Source: Tsukamurella sp. M9C (GTDB lineage Bacteria; Actinomycetota; Actinomycetes; Mycobacteriales; Mycobacteriaceae). From it: a DNA stretch of 54,158 nt. Positions within the stretch are counted from its first letter, which is position 1, and the number at the start of each line of letters is the position of its first letter. Below, piece by piece: positions 1 to 9,748 of the stretch. A program made the position numbers and the translations under genes. Location of the stretch: positions 1 through 54,158 of the forward strand of contig NZ_JAIULG010000031.1 of the NCBI RefSeq assembly GCF_020169415.1, given 5' to 3'. The notes beneath the pieces are model-generated. The model had not been told where the DNA came from and searched no databases. It saw only the letters and a list, made by a program, of their open reading frames with translations.

Positions 1-1170
1 ACCCTCTCCCAGCCCGCCGTACCGCCGACCCCGGTGCAGCACACCCGCGCCGAGACCATGCACGAGCCGCTGCCGTCCGAGACCGCGTCGCAGCCCTGGA
101 CGCCGCCGCGGAAGAACCGCGCGAAGTCGTGGATCATCGTCGCGCTCATCGCCGTCGTCTCGCTGCTGCTCGCGTTCGGGGGTTGGTGGCTGGCCTCCGG
201 CCAGTACACGACGGTGCCCAACGTGACGGGCATGGACCGCGCTGCGGCGGAGAAGTCGATCAAGGACGCCGGCCTCGACGTCGAGCTGGCGGGCACGTAC
301 AGCAACGACATCACCGAGGACACGATCACCCGCGTCGACCCGTCCGCGGGCAGCCGGATCAGCCGCTTCGGGACCGTCACCATCGAGTACTCGCGGGGCC
401 GGCCGACCGTCCCCCAGTTCCGCCCCGGCGACAGCCCGGAGAACGTCGAGAAGCAGCTGCGCGACAACGGCCTCGTGCCCAAGCGCGGCCCCGCGCAGTT
501 CAGCCGCGACATCGCACAGGGCGGCGTCATCGGCCTCTCGCCCACGCCCGGCACCCGCGTCGCCGTCGGCGCGACGGTGACCGTGGTCGCCTCCGCCGGC
601 AACCAGCCCGTCGACATCCCCGACGTCCGTGGCCGGACGCCCGAGGAGGCGACGGCGCTGCTGCGTGCGGCGGGCCTCACGGTCAAGGAGACCCAGCAGC
701 AGTTCGACTCCGGCACCGAGGCCGGGAAGGTCTTCGGCACGGACCCATCGGGTCAGGTCAACAAGGGCGGCAGCGTGACGCTGCTCGTCTCGAACGCGCT
801 GACGGTGCCCGACGTGATCGGCAAGACGTCCGCCGAGGCGCAGCAGCTGCTGCAGCGCGCGGGCCTGGTCGCCGAGCTCACGGGCGAGACCGGCTCCGGC
901 TCCGTGGTCACCTCGACGAGCCCGTCCGCGGGCGGCCGCGTCGACCCGGCGAACAAGCGCGTCACCGTCACCATGGCCTCCCGGGTCACGGTGCCCTCGG
1001 TGACCGGGATGAACGTGGGCCAGGCCCGCTCCGTGCTGCGCGACGCCGGACTGCAGGTCAAGGTGAACGGCATCTTCGCCTCCGACAAGTCCCAGGTCAT
1101 CTGGCAGGATCCGGGCGGGGGCACGCGCGTGCAGGCCGGGTCGACGGTGACCGTCACGGCCCTGCCGTGA
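1..1170 (+). CDS. pknL: PASTA-domain Ser/Thr protein kinase, C-terminal part (PknL-like)
   Basis: Partial: the frame is open to the left edge, so the kinase domain lies outside the window. What remains is a Pro-rich juxtamembrane stretch, one transmembrane helix (bases about 130-190, WIIVALIAVVSLLL) and about five extracellular PASTA repeats, each opening with a V-P-x-V/F-x-G-type motif (TVPNVTGM, TVPQFRPG, VDIPDVRG, TVPDVIGK, TVPSVTGM). PASTA repeats in this family sense muropeptides or lipid II. The name rests on position upstream of the aroG-plsC block, where pknL sits in Mycobacteriales; to my memory the M. tuberculosis PknL lacks PASTA repeats whereas corynebacterial PknL has them. The stop is 16 bases before the next start, so it probably shares a transcript with the alarmone synthetase gene. 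Confidence 0.85.
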   Translation, partial: TLSQPAVPPTPVQHTRAETMHEPLPSETASQPWTPPRKNRAKSWIIVALIAVVSLLLAFGGWWLASGQYTTVPNVTGMDRAAAEKSIKDAGLDVELAGTYSNDITEDTITRVDPSAGSRISRFGTVTIEYSRGRPTVPQFRPGDSPENVEKQLRDNGLVPKRGPAQFSRDIAQGGVIGLSPTPGTRVAVGATVTVVASAGNQPVDIPDVRGRTPEEATALLRAAGLTVKETQQQFDSGTEAGKVFGTDPSGQVNKGGSVTLLVSNALTVPDVIGKTSAEAQQLLQRAGLVAELTGETGSGSVVTSTSPSAGGRVDPANKRVTVTMASRVTVPSVTGMNVGQARSVLRDAGLQVKVNGIFASDKSQVIWQDPGGGTRVQAGSTVTVTALP

Positions 1171-1186
1171 CGTCCGGGAACCGTCG

Positions 1187-1954
1187 ATGAGCAGCCCCGC
1201 GCCGTTCGATCCCGGCTTCGTGCCCGACGCCGCGACGCTGGCGCAGGCGCGCCGCATGCGCGACGAGCTGACGCGCTTCCTCATGGAGTACCAGTTCGCC
1301 GTGAAGGAGGTGCTCACCAAGGTGACGATCCTCCGCGAGGAGTTCCTGCAGCTGCACCGGTACAACCCGATCGAGCACGTCACCTCGCGGATCAAGAAGC
1401 CCGAGAGCATCGTCAAGAAGGTGGCGCGCCGCGGCATCGCCCCCGAGCTGCCGCTGATCCGCGAGGCGATCACCGACATCGCGGGCATCCGGATCACGTG
1501 CAGCTTCATCGCCGACACCTACCGGATCCTGGAGACCATCACCGCGCAGAACGACGTGCGCGTCGTCGTGGTGAAGGACTACATCGCGGAGCCGAAGCCC
1601 AACGGCTACAAGAGTCTCCACGCGATCATCGAGATCCCCGTCTTCCTCTCCACCGGCCCCGTGCACGTGCCGGTCGAACTGCAGATCCGCACCATCGCCA
1701 TGGACTTCTGGGCCAGCTTGGAACACAAGATCTTCTACAAGTACGACGGTGCCGTCCCCGGCCACCTGCAGGACGAGCTGTCCGCGGCCGCGGCCATCGC
1801 CGAACAGCTGGACCGGCGCATGGAGCAGCTGCACACCCAGGTGCACGGGGAGCACGACGCCGCCGTCGCCGCCGACCGCGACGCCGCGGAGACCGAGCTC
1901 GCCGGCGACGAGCTGCTCGGCCGCCTGCTCAAGCTCGCTCAGCGCGCGGACTGA
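1187..1954 (+). CDS. Small alarmone synthetase, RelA/SpoT synthetase-domain protein (RelQ-like)
   Basis: 255 aa, synthetase domain only: no HD hydrolase and no TGS/ACT regulatory region, the layout of stand-alone (p)ppGpp synthetases (SAS). Visible motifs in order: RIKKPESIVKK (ATP-binding basic segment), DIAGIRI, KDYIAEPKPNGYKSLH (G-loop region contacting GDP/GTP), VELQIRTIAMDFWASLEHK (conserved catalytic/structural block with the E-Q-R and W-A-x-x-E-H signatures). An acidic/Ala-rich C-terminal helix follows. It would transfer pyrophosphate from ATP to GDP or GTP in the cytoplasm. The ATG is 16 bases after the kinase stop, with only a weak GGGAA ahead of it. The neighbouring wall-sensing kinase suggests a link between envelope state and alarmone level, which is inference. 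Confidence 0.88.
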   Translation: MSSPAPFDPGFVPDAATLAQARRMRDELTRFLMEYQFAVKEVLTKVTILREEFLQLHRYNPIEHVTSRIKKPESIVKKVARRGIAPELPLIREAITDIAGIRITCSFIADTYRILETITAQNDVRVVVVKDYIAEPKPNGYKSLHAIIEIPVFLSTGPVHVPVELQIRTIAMDFWASLEHKIFYKYDGAVPGHLQDELSAAAAIAEQLDRRMEQLHTQVHGEHDAAVAADRDAAETELAGDELLGRLLKLAQRAD

Positions 1955-1981
1955 TCCCCGGCGGGGCCCCGGCACGCGGGA

Positions 1982-1987
1982 TAGCGT
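1982..1987 (+). promoter_or_regulatory. Candidate -10 box (TAGCGT) for a leaderless lipoprotein transcript
   Basis: TAGCGT ends 7 bases before the ATG at 1995 and no Shine-Dalgarno sequence precedes that ATG. Spacing fits transcription starting on the A of the start codon. No convincing -35 is seen. Confidence 0.35.
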
Positions 1988-1994
1988 GGGCGCC

Positions 1995-3104
1995 ATGAAC
2001 CGGACCTCCGTCCTGACCCGCGCGGTCGCCCTCGCCGCGGTCGCCGCGATCACGCTCGCCGGCTGCACCGCGAACTCGTCCGACGGTGCGCCGACGTCCT
2101 CGTCGGCGTCCTCGTCGGCCGCCGCCCGCGGGGTCGCGAGCCAGGTGGCCGCGCTGCTCGCCGAGGCCAAGGACGCCTTCGACAACCCCACCCGCACGTC
2201 CACCGCGGGCAACACCGACAAGACCGTCGACAACATGGCGGTCGTCGAGCAGAAGCTGCTCGAGGCCTCCGCGCTCGCGCCGTACCGCGCCGACCTGCTG
2301 TTCAGCGCGGCGTCGGCCCGGATCGCGCAGAAGAACGTCCCCGGCGCCCTGGAGCTCTACCGCCAGGTCCTGGCCTTCGCGCCGGACGACGACGATGCGC
2401 ACACCTACCTCGCGGTGTGGAACCGCTTCCTGGGCGACGCCGCGGGCTCGGCCGCCGAGGTCGAACAGCTACGCCGGGTCGCGCCGGACCGGGTCCCGGA
2501 GGTCGAGGCGCTGTTCGCCGCGATCGATCAGGCCGTCGCGTCCACGCTGACCGACTCGTCGCCGCGGATCGCCCCGCCGACCACCGGCATCGTCGTGCTC
2601 GGTTACGCGCTGAAGAAGGACGGCACGATGGACGCGCCGCTGATCCAGCGCCTGGAGAAGACCCTGGAGGTGGCGCGGGCCCTGCCCGCGGCGCCGATCG
2701 TGGTGACCGGCGGCGTGGAGCAGGCCGGGAAGACGGAGGGCAGGCTGATGAAGACCTGGCTCGTCGAGCGGGGCGTCGACGCCGCGCGGATCACCGACGA
2801 GAACTTCGCCCGCACCACCGTCGAGAACGCGCTGTACAGCTCGTACGTGCTCGCGACGAAGCGCGTCGAGCACGCGATCGTGGTGAGCTCCGCGAGCCAC
2901 GTGCGGCGCGGCACCGTCGACCTGATCCTCGCGGCGCGGGAGAACCTGCCCGCGACGTTCACCGTGAGTTCGGTGGCGGCCGTGGACAAGCCGCTCGCCG
3001 ACCTGGCGACGCCGTCGGCGGACGAGCTGCGCAGCATCTACCGCGACGCGCTGAGCACGATCGGCCTGTGGAGCTACCGCAGCGCGCCGCTGCTGCAGCG
3101 CTGA
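1995..3104 (+). CDS. Lipoprotein with TPR-like segment and DUF218 (SanA/YdcF-like) domain
   Basis: 369 aa. The N-terminus has a basic start, a hydrophobic core and the lipobox LAGC (Cys about residue 20), so it should be lipid-anchored on the outer face of the membrane. Residues about 75-150 look like TPR helices (ALELYRQVLAFAPDDDDAHTYLAVW). Residues about 195-340 carry the DUF218 fold: GIVVLGYALKKDG, PIVVTGGVEQ, EGRLMKTWLVERGV, TTVENALYSS, AIVVSSASHVRR. DUF218 proteins are linked to envelope barrier function but the reaction is not settled. An upstream in-frame extension to 1749 was discarded because the lipobox fixes the start; TAGCGT at 1982-1987 lies 7 bases before the ATG, fitting a leaderless promoter of its own. 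It ends 4 bases from the convergent prpE. Confidence 0.8.
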   Translation: MNRTSVLTRAVALAAVAAITLAGCTANSSDGAPTSSSASSSAAARGVASQVAALLAEAKDAFDNPTRTSTAGNTDKTVDNMAVVEQKLLEASALAPYRADLLFSAASARIAQKNVPGALELYRQVLAFAPDDDDAHTYLAVWNRFLGDAAGSAAEVEQLRRVAPDRVPEVEALFAAIDQAVASTLTDSSPRIAPPTTGIVVLGYALKKDGTMDAPLIQRLEKTLEVARALPAAPIVVTGGVEQAGKTEGRLMKTWLVERGVDAARITDENFARTTVENALYSSYVLATKRVEHAIVVSSASHVRRGTVDLILAARENLPATFTVSSVAAVDKPLADLATPSADELRSIYRDALSTIGLWSYRSAPLLQR

Positions 3105-3108
3105 GGGC

Positions 3109-4983
3109 TCACCCGCGGAGCACGCCCCGCAGGTCGTCGAGGACGGCCGGGTTCTCGATCGTCGACGGGACCGCCTCGTCGCGGCCCTCGGCGATGGCGC
3201 GCATGCTGCGGCGAAGGATCTTGCCGGAGCGCGTCTTCGGCAGCGCCGCGACGATCGCGACCTCCTTGAGCGCGGCGACGGCGCCGATCGTCTCGCGCAC
3301 CTGCTGCACGATCTCCGCGCGCACCGCGTCGTGGTCCCAGTCGCCGCCGGCCTTGAGCGCCACCAGGGCCCGCGGCAGCTGCCCCTTGAGCTGATCCGCC
3401 ACGCCGATCACCGCGCACTCCGCGACCGCCGGGTGCCCGGCGATCGCCGCCTCCAGTGCGCCGGTCGAGAGGCGGTGGCCCGCGACGTTGATCACGTCGT
3501 CGGTGCGGCCCATGACGAAGAGGTAGCCGTCGTCGTCGAGGTAGCCGCCGTCGCCGGTGAGGTAGTTGCCGGGGAAGGTCGAGAGGTACGAGTCGATGTA
3601 GCGCTGGTCGGTGCCCCACAGCGTCGGCAGGGTCCCGGGCGGCAGGGGCAGCGAGATCACCACGGCGCCTTCGGCGCCCGCGGCCACGTCCTGCCCGGCG
3701 TCGTCGACGATCCGCACCCCGAACCCGGGCACCGGGACGGTGGCGCTGCCCGGCTTGACCGGCATGGACTCCACGCCGCGCAGGTTGGCCGCGATGGGCC
3801 AGCCGGTCTCCGTCTGCCACCAGTGGTCGATCACCGGCACGCCCAGCTTCGCGGCGGCCCACTCGTAGGTGTCGGGGTCGAGCCGCTCCCCCGCCATGAA
3901 CAGCGTCCGCAGGCTGGAGACGTCGGAGCGCGTGAGGAATTCGGCGTCCGGATCCTCCTTGCGGATGGCGCGCAGTGCCGTCGGCGCGGTGAACAGGTTG
4001 CTCACGCCGTGCCGCTCGATCACCCGCCAGAAGGCGCCGGCGTCGGGGGTGCCGACGGGCTTGCCCTCGTACACCACCGTCGTGGCGCCGATCAGCAGCG
4101 GCGCGTAGACGATGTAGCTGTGGCCCACGACCCAGCCCACGTCGGACGCCGTCCACCACACCTCGCCCGGGTGCGCGTCGTAGATCGCCCGCATCGAATA
4201 GGCCAGCGCCACCGCGTGTCCGCCGTTGTCGCGCACCACGCCCTTGGGCTTACCGGTGGTGCCGGAGGTGTAGAGGATATACAGCGGATCGGTGGCCTTC
4301 ACCGCGACCGGGTCCGCGGGCCGCGCCGCCGTCTCCGCCGCGGCCCAATCGTGATCGCGCGGGCCCAGTTCCGCCGTCAGCTGCGGGCGCTGCCACACCA
4401 CCACGGCGTCCGGTTTCGCCGTCGCAGCGTCGATCGCCGCGTGCACGATCGGCAGGTACGGCAACACTTTGGAGCCCTCGAGCCCGCACGACGCGGTGAC
4501 GATCGCCTTCGGTTGCGCGTCGTCCAGCCGCGCCGCGAGCTCGGGCGCCGCGAAGCCGCCGAAGACTACCGAGTGCACCGCCCCGATCCGCGCGCACGCG
4601 AGCATCGCGACCACGGCCTCGGTGATCATCGGCAGGTACACGACGACCCGGTCGCCCTTGCCCACGCCGAGTCCGGCGAGCACGCCTGCGAACTTCGCGA
4701 CCCGGTCCAGCAGTTGCGCGTAGGTGAGCGTCTGCACCTCGCCGGTGATCGCGGAGTCGTGGATCACCGCCGGCTGATCCCCCCGTCCGGCCGCGACGTG
4801 CCGGTCCACGGCGTTCACGCAGGTGTTCAGCTCCGCGTCCGGGAACCACCGGTAGAGGGGCGCATCAGCGTCGTCGAGGACCCGCGACGGCGGGACGATC
4901 CAGTCGATCGCGGCGGCCTGTTCGGCCCAGAACCCCTCCGGATCGGACATGCTGCGGCGGTACTCGTCGGCGTAGGCACCCAT
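3109..4983 (-). CDS. prpE: Propionyl-/acetyl-CoA synthetase (AMP-forming), PrpE-like
   Basis: 624 aa acyl-adenylate-forming enzyme: acid + ATP + CoA gives acyl-CoA + AMP + PPi. Order of motifs: N-terminal ACAS segment (DPEGFWAEQAAAIDW), P-loop-like YILYTSGTTGKPKG, DHWWQTETGWP (acyl pocket), GDGGYLDDDGYLFVMGRTDD (adenylate-binding Asp), INVAGHRLSTGALEAAI, and the C-terminal KTRSGKILRR with the Lys that is acetylated to switch off this family. The W-W-Q-T-E-T-G-W signature and overall similarity favour propionate over acetate, but substrate cannot be fixed from sequence. I chose ATG at 4983 because the protein there begins with the family's short leader; an in-frame GTG at 5013 is possible and neither has a good ribosome-binding site. 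Confidence 0.87.
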   Translation of the reverse strand: MGAYADEYRRSMSDPEGFWAEQAAAIDWIVPPSRVLDDADAPLYRWFPDAELNTCVNAVDRHVAAGRGDQPAVIHDSAITGEVQTLTYAQLLDRVAKFAGVLAGLGVGKGDRVVVYLPMITEAVVAMLACARIGAVHSVVFGGFAAPELAARLDDAQPKAIVTASCGLEGSKVLPYLPIVHAAIDAATAKPDAVVVWQRPQLTAELGPRDHDWAAAETAARPADPVAVKATDPLYILYTSGTTGKPKGVVRDNGGHAVALAYSMRAIYDAHPGEVWWTASDVGWVVGHSYIVYAPLLIGATTVVYEGKPVGTPDAGAFWRVIERHGVSNLFTAPTALRAIRKEDPDAEFLTRSDVSSLRTLFMAGERLDPDTYEWAAAKLGVPVIDHWWQTETGWPIAANLRGVESMPVKPGSATVPVPGFGVRIVDDAGQDVAAGAEGAVVISLPLPPGTLPTLWGTDQRYIDSYLSTFPGNYLTGDGGYLDDDGYLFVMGRTDDVINVAGHRLSTGALEAAIAGHPAVAECAVIGVADQLKGQLPRALVALKAGGDWDHDAVRAEIVQQVRETIGAVAALKEVAIVAALPKTRSGKILRRSMRAIAEGRDEAVPSTIENPAVLDDLRGVLRG

Positions 4984-5145
4984 GTACGCATGGTCCCAGG
5001 ACTCCGGCGGCACGGTCAGGAGATTGCCCCGATTGTGGCCCGTTCCTCCCGGTTCCGCGTCGCCGGAACGGGAAGCGCCGGCACATCGCACTTGCTAGCC
5101 TCGACCCAGCGGTGGTTCCGGGCGCACCTGGGAATGGATGATGCT

Positions 5146-6099
5146 ATGACACACAACGATTCCCCTTCGTCCCGGCGGTGCGCCGCGGACGTCATGCCCG
5201 CCGAGGACCTGCGCGCCATCGAACAGTCCGACTCGGTCCGGTCGCTCCTGACCATCCGGTTCCACGGCGGCCTGGTGGGCGTCCTGTTGCCGGTGGCGCT
5301 GATCGCGGTCGACTTCCTCGCCCTCGGCGAGGGCTGCGTGCGCGTGCGCGACTCGCTGAGCGCGTACTACCACTCCGGGGCGCGCGACGTCTTCGTCATC
5401 GGGCTCGGCATCGTCGGCTTCCTGCTGTTCTCCTACAAGCTCAACCGGCGATCGGTGGCGAACGCGGCGAGCACCGTGGCCGGCGTCGCGGCCGTGCTCG
5501 TGGCCGTCTTCCCGACGAAGCTGCCCGGCCCGATCCCCGTCGGCGAATGCGGCGCGGGATCGGCGATCCCCCTGCCCACGCCCCTCCAGCAGCGGCTGCC
5601 CTTCGACACGTCGGTCGTGCACCTGAGTGCCGCAGCCGTCGTGTTCGGCATGTTCGTCCTCATGTGCGTGCTGACGGCACTGCACGACCGGCGGAACCCG
5701 TTCCTGCGGCCGGCGCTCGCCCCGACCGGAAGCGGGCGGCTGACGCGGCTCCTCGCGCAGGTGTCGAACCGTCTCGGCTGGCGGTTCCACCTCGGGTGCG
5801 CGCTGACGATCGTGGTGGTCGGCGGCCTGTGCCTGCTCGCGTCGCGGACGCACACGACGCTGCCCCTGCACTTCGGCCCGCTCTGGGTGGCCGAGGTCGT
5901 CGGCATCCTGGCGTTCTCGGCGTCGTGGTTCGTCAAGGGCCTGGACGACATGTTCTTCCGCCGCGAGCCGTGGTCGCGGCGGGAGATGTCCGACATCCGG
6001 ATGGCCGTCGCGCGCGGCGAATCCCTCACCGTGACGCCCGGCGGCGACGGGCTCCCGGCGGGCGAGTCCGCCGTCCGGGAGGTCCGCTACCTCGTGTGA
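5146..6099 (+). CDS. Polytopic membrane protein of unknown function
   Basis: 317 aa with about six or seven hydrophobic helices (first at bases about 5250-5310, last at about 5880-5945). A conserved-looking loop RDSLSAYYHSGARDVFV follows the first helix; I have seen similar R-D-S-I/L-S-A-Y-Y segments in uncharacterised actinobacterial membrane proteins (DUF998-like), but I cannot name a function. The tail is hydrophilic and ends with its stop touching that of aroG (TGA at 6097-6099, opposite-strand stop at 6100-6102), so the two genes are convergent with zero spacing. ATG 5146 was preferred to ATG 5134 for its slightly better upstream GGA-rich stretch; either is possible. Confidence 0.7.
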   Translation: MTHNDSPSSRRCAADVMPAEDLRAIEQSDSVRSLLTIRFHGGLVGVLLPVALIAVDFLALGEGCVRVRDSLSAYYHSGARDVFVIGLGIVGFLLFSYKLNRRSVANAASTVAGVAAVLVAVFPTKLPGPIPVGECGAGSAIPLPTPLQQRLPFDTSVVHLSAAAVVFGMFVLMCVLTALHDRRNPFLRPALAPTGSGRLTRLLAQVSNRLGWRFHLGCALTIVVVGGLCLLASRTHTTLPLHFGPLWVAEVVGILAFSASWFVKGLDDMFFRREPWSRREMSDIRMAVARGESLTVTPGGDGLPAGESAVREVRYLV

Positions 6100-7524
<1,425 letters not shown>

Positions 7525-8001
7525 CTATCCGCCCGTGATCGCCCGGTACTTGGCGAGGTTGTGCCGGGCGTCGGCGAGCGCGTCGTGCGCGTCCGCCGGT
7601 GCCGCGGGCAGGTGCGGCCGGCCCTGCTCGTCCCACAGCTGCTTGAGTTCGCGGGTGAACCGCGGCATGGACCGCGGCAGCGCCGTCATCGGTCCCCAGA
7701 GCTGGCACAGCGCCACGTGGTCGTAGGCCGCGACCCACGCCCACAGCTCGATGTCGCCGGGGCCGGCGGTGAGGAAGTCGAGCACGCCGTCGCGGATCGC
7801 GGCGCGCGACCGCCACGACTTGCTCGCGGGCGGCGGCAGCTTGGGCAGCACGTTGGCGCGCACCCACGGCCCGGCGCGCTCGGGATCGAACTCGGTGGAG
7901 ACGGCGTAGAACTCGCGCCCGTCCTCGCCGACGATGCCGATCGAGACCAGCTCGATGGTCGTCCCGTCCTCGATGAACTCCGAGTCGTAGAAATATTTCA
8001 C
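7525..8001 (-). CDS. 3'-5' exoribonuclease of the RNase AS type
   Basis: 158 aa, single DEDD-family exonuclease domain. The first metal pair is in YDSEF (Asp6, Glu8 close to the N-terminus), a second Asp in WAWVAAYDHVAL, and the C-terminal DAHDALADARH supplies the last His/Asp. This is the pattern of M. tuberculosis Rv2179c, described as a polyadenylate-specific 3' exoribonuclease, which also lies between aroG and plsC. It lacks the features of oligoribonuclease Orn. The start is GTG, 11 bases after the plsC stop, so it is likely co-transcribed with plsC. The gap to aroG is 21 bases. Confidence 0.82.
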   Translation of the reverse strand: MKYFYDSEFIEDGTTIELVSIGIVGEDGREFYAVSTEFDPERAGPWVRANVLPKLPPPASKSWRSRAAIRDGVLDFLTAGPGDIELWAWVAAYDHVALCQLWGPMTALPRSMPRFTRELKQLWDEQGRPHLPAAPADAHDALADARHNLAKYRAITGG

Positions 8002-8012
8002 GGGGGTCGACG

Positions 8013-8723
8013 CTACGCTGCGCCGGCCTCGCGCTCGTCGCCCGGGACGACGACGCCGTCCTTCACGTCCTGCGCGTAGACGTCCACGTACGCCTGGCCG
8101 GAGAGCTTCATCAGCTCGTACATCACCTCGTCGGTGATGGCGCGCTCGATGAACCGGTTGCCGGACATGCCCTCGAACCGGGAGAAGTCCAGCGGCTCAC
8201 CGATGCGGATCTGCACCTTCGTGGGGTGCGGCAGCGTCGAACCGGGCGGGTTGAACTTCTCGGTGTCGACCATCGCCACGGGAACGATCGGTGCGCCGGT
8301 CTCCAGTGCCATGCGGGCCATGCCCGTCTTGCCCTTGTACAGCCGGCCGTCGGGGCTGCGCGTGCCCTCCGGGTACAGCCCGAGGAGCTGGCCGTCCTGG
8401 AGCGCACCGACGCCGGCGTTGAGCGCGTCCTGCGCCGCGCTCGCGCTGCCGCGCTTGATCGGGATGCAGCCGACGGAGGAGAAGAACCACTTCTTGAAGG
8501 CGCCCTTGAGGCCCTTACCGGTGAAGTACTCGCTCTTCGCGAGGAACTTGATCGGCCGGGGAACCATGAGCGGCAGGAAGAACGAGTCCATCACCGCGAG
8601 GTGATTGCTCGCGAGGATCGCGGGGCCGTCCTTGGGCAGGTTCTCGACGCCGACCACGCGCGGGCGCCCCAGCAGGCGCAGTACCGGTCCGATGAGGACC
8701 CACTTGAAGACCATCCACCACAT
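8013..8723 (-). CDS. plsC: 1-acyl-sn-glycerol-3-phosphate acyltransferase (PlsC family)
   Basis: 236 aa. It should acylate lysophosphatidic acid to phosphatidic acid at the inner membrane. The four acyltransferase blocks are visible: NHLAVMDS (the H-x4-D catalytic pair), KRGSASAAQDALNAG (block II-like), YPEGTRSPDGRLYKGKTGMARMAL (phosphate-binding EGTR), and APIVPVAMVDTEK (block IV). The N-terminal WWMVFKWVLIGPVLRLLG is hydrophobic and membrane-associating. ATG 8723 was chosen because AGGAG lies 8 bases upstream; an in-frame start 14 codons earlier has no such signal. A 16-base perfect palindrome (8781-8796) lies between glk and this gene and might be a weak terminator or a processing site. 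Confidence 0.88.
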   Translation of the reverse strand: MWWMVFKWVLIGPVLRLLGRPRVVGVENLPKDGPAILASNHLAVMDSFFLPLMVPRPIKFLAKSEYFTGKGLKGAFKKWFFSSVGCIPIKRGSASAAQDALNAGVGALQDGQLLGLYPEGTRSPDGRLYKGKTGMARMALETGAPIVPVAMVDTEKFNPPGSTLPHPTKVQIRIGEPLDFSRFEGMSGNRFIERAITDEVMYELMKLSGQAYVDVYAQDVKDGVVVPGDEREAGAA

Positions 8724-8780
8724 GTGACCTGCTCCTGATCCCCGACCCGACGTGCTGCGCTTCACTCTACCGAGGGCGCG

Positions 8781-8796
8781 CGCACGGCGCCGTGCG
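8781..8796. repeat. Perfect 16-base palindrome after glk
   Basis: CGCACGGCGCCGTGCG reads identically on both strands and begins one base from the glk stop. As RNA it gives only a 6-bp stem with a 4-base loop, with no T-run, so terminator function is doubtful. It may equally be a protein site or chance in GC-rich DNA. Confidence 0.45.
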
Positions 8797-8797
8797 A

Positions 8798-9748
8798 TCA
8801 GGCGCGGACCGCGTCCCGCGCGAGGGCGGCGGCGCCGAGCATGCCGGCGCGTTCGCCGAGCTCGGTGGCGCGGATGCGGGCCTTGCGGCGGTACCTACCG
8901 CCGGTGAGCTGCTGCGCGTAGTGATCCCGGGCGTCGTCGAGGAACAGCCGCGACGAGGCTCCGACGCCGCCGGAGAGCACGATGAGGTCCGGGTCGAAGA
9001 CGTCGCTGACCATCGCGAGGCCGACGCCCAGCCAGCGGGCCAGCTCGCCCACCGCCTCCTGCGCGACGGGGTCGCCGGCCTCCGCGGCGGCGGCGACCTT
9101 GCGCCCCGTCAGCGAGCCCGGGTCGTCCGCGAGCTCCCGCGCGAGCAGCACGCCGCGCGAGCCCTGCCCGCCCATCAGGTCGATCGCCGTCTCCACCAGG
9201 GCGGTGCCGCTGCAGTAGCGCTCCCAGCACCCCCGCTTGCCGCACTCGCACGGCCTACCGTCGGGAACCACCTGCAGGTGGCCGAGCTCCGGCGCGACCC
9301 CGAAGGCCCCGCGGTACAGCGAGCCGTCGATGAGCAGGCCCGCACCGATGCCGGTGCCGAGCGCGACGACGCACGTGACCCGCGACTGCCGCGCCGGACC
9401 GTGGACGAACTCGGCCCACGCCGCGGAGTTCGCGTCGTGCTCCATGACCACCGGCAGGCCGATCCGCTCGGTCATCTCGGCGGGCACCGCCGCATCACGC
9501 CACGGCAGGTGCGGCGCGAACGCCACCGTCCGGCGCGCCGGATCCAGGAAGCCGGCGACGGCGAGGCCCACGGCCTTCACGTCGTGCTCCACGCACAGTT
9601 CCTGGACCACGCGGTCCAGGCAGCGCTCCAGGGCGCGGGCGCTGCGCGGGGTCTCCGCCCGCGCCGTGTCGACGACGGTGCCGTCGTCCGTCACGACACC
9701 CGCGCGGACCGAGGTGCCGCCGATGTCGATGCCGATCGTCAGCGTCAT
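8798..9748 (-). CDS. glk: ROK-family glucokinase
   Basis: 316 aa. ATP-dependent phosphorylation of glucose in the cytoplasm. Motifs: IGIDIGGTSVRAG (phosphate 1 loop), EHDANSAAWAE (catalytic Asp, sugar contact), ALGTGIGAGLL (phosphate 2), ELGHLQVVPDG followed by CECGKRGCWERYCSG, the ROK zinc-binding Cys cluster with the sugar-contacting Glu and His, and LSGGVGAS (adenosine). There is no N-terminal DNA-binding domain, so it is a kinase rather than a NagC/Mlc-type repressor. The gene directly upstream of plsC is glk in corynebacteria as well (from memory). Its ATG overlaps the stop of the upstream gene as ATGA, so the two are translationally coupled. Confidence 0.9.
   Translation of the reverse strand: MTLTIGIDIGGTSVRAGVVTDDGTVVDTARAETPRSARALERCLDRVVQELCVEHDVKAVGLAVAGFLDPARRTVAFAPHLPWRDAAVPAEMTERIGLPVVMEHDANSAAWAEFVHGPARQSRVTCVVALGTGIGAGLLIDGSLYRGAFGVAPELGHLQVVPDGRPCECGKRGCWERYCSGTALVETAIDLMGGQGSRGVLLARELADDPGSLTGRKVAAAAEAGDPVAQEAVGELARWLGVGLAMVSDVFDPDLIVLSGGVGASSRLFLDDARDHYAQQLTGGRYRRKARIRATELGERAGMLGAAALARDAVRA

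Noticed and set aside
3331-5133. Long plus-strand frame opposite prpE running into the membrane protein gene
   Set aside because: Arg/His/Val-rich shadow of prpE; the membrane protein's own start lies at 5146 or 5134.
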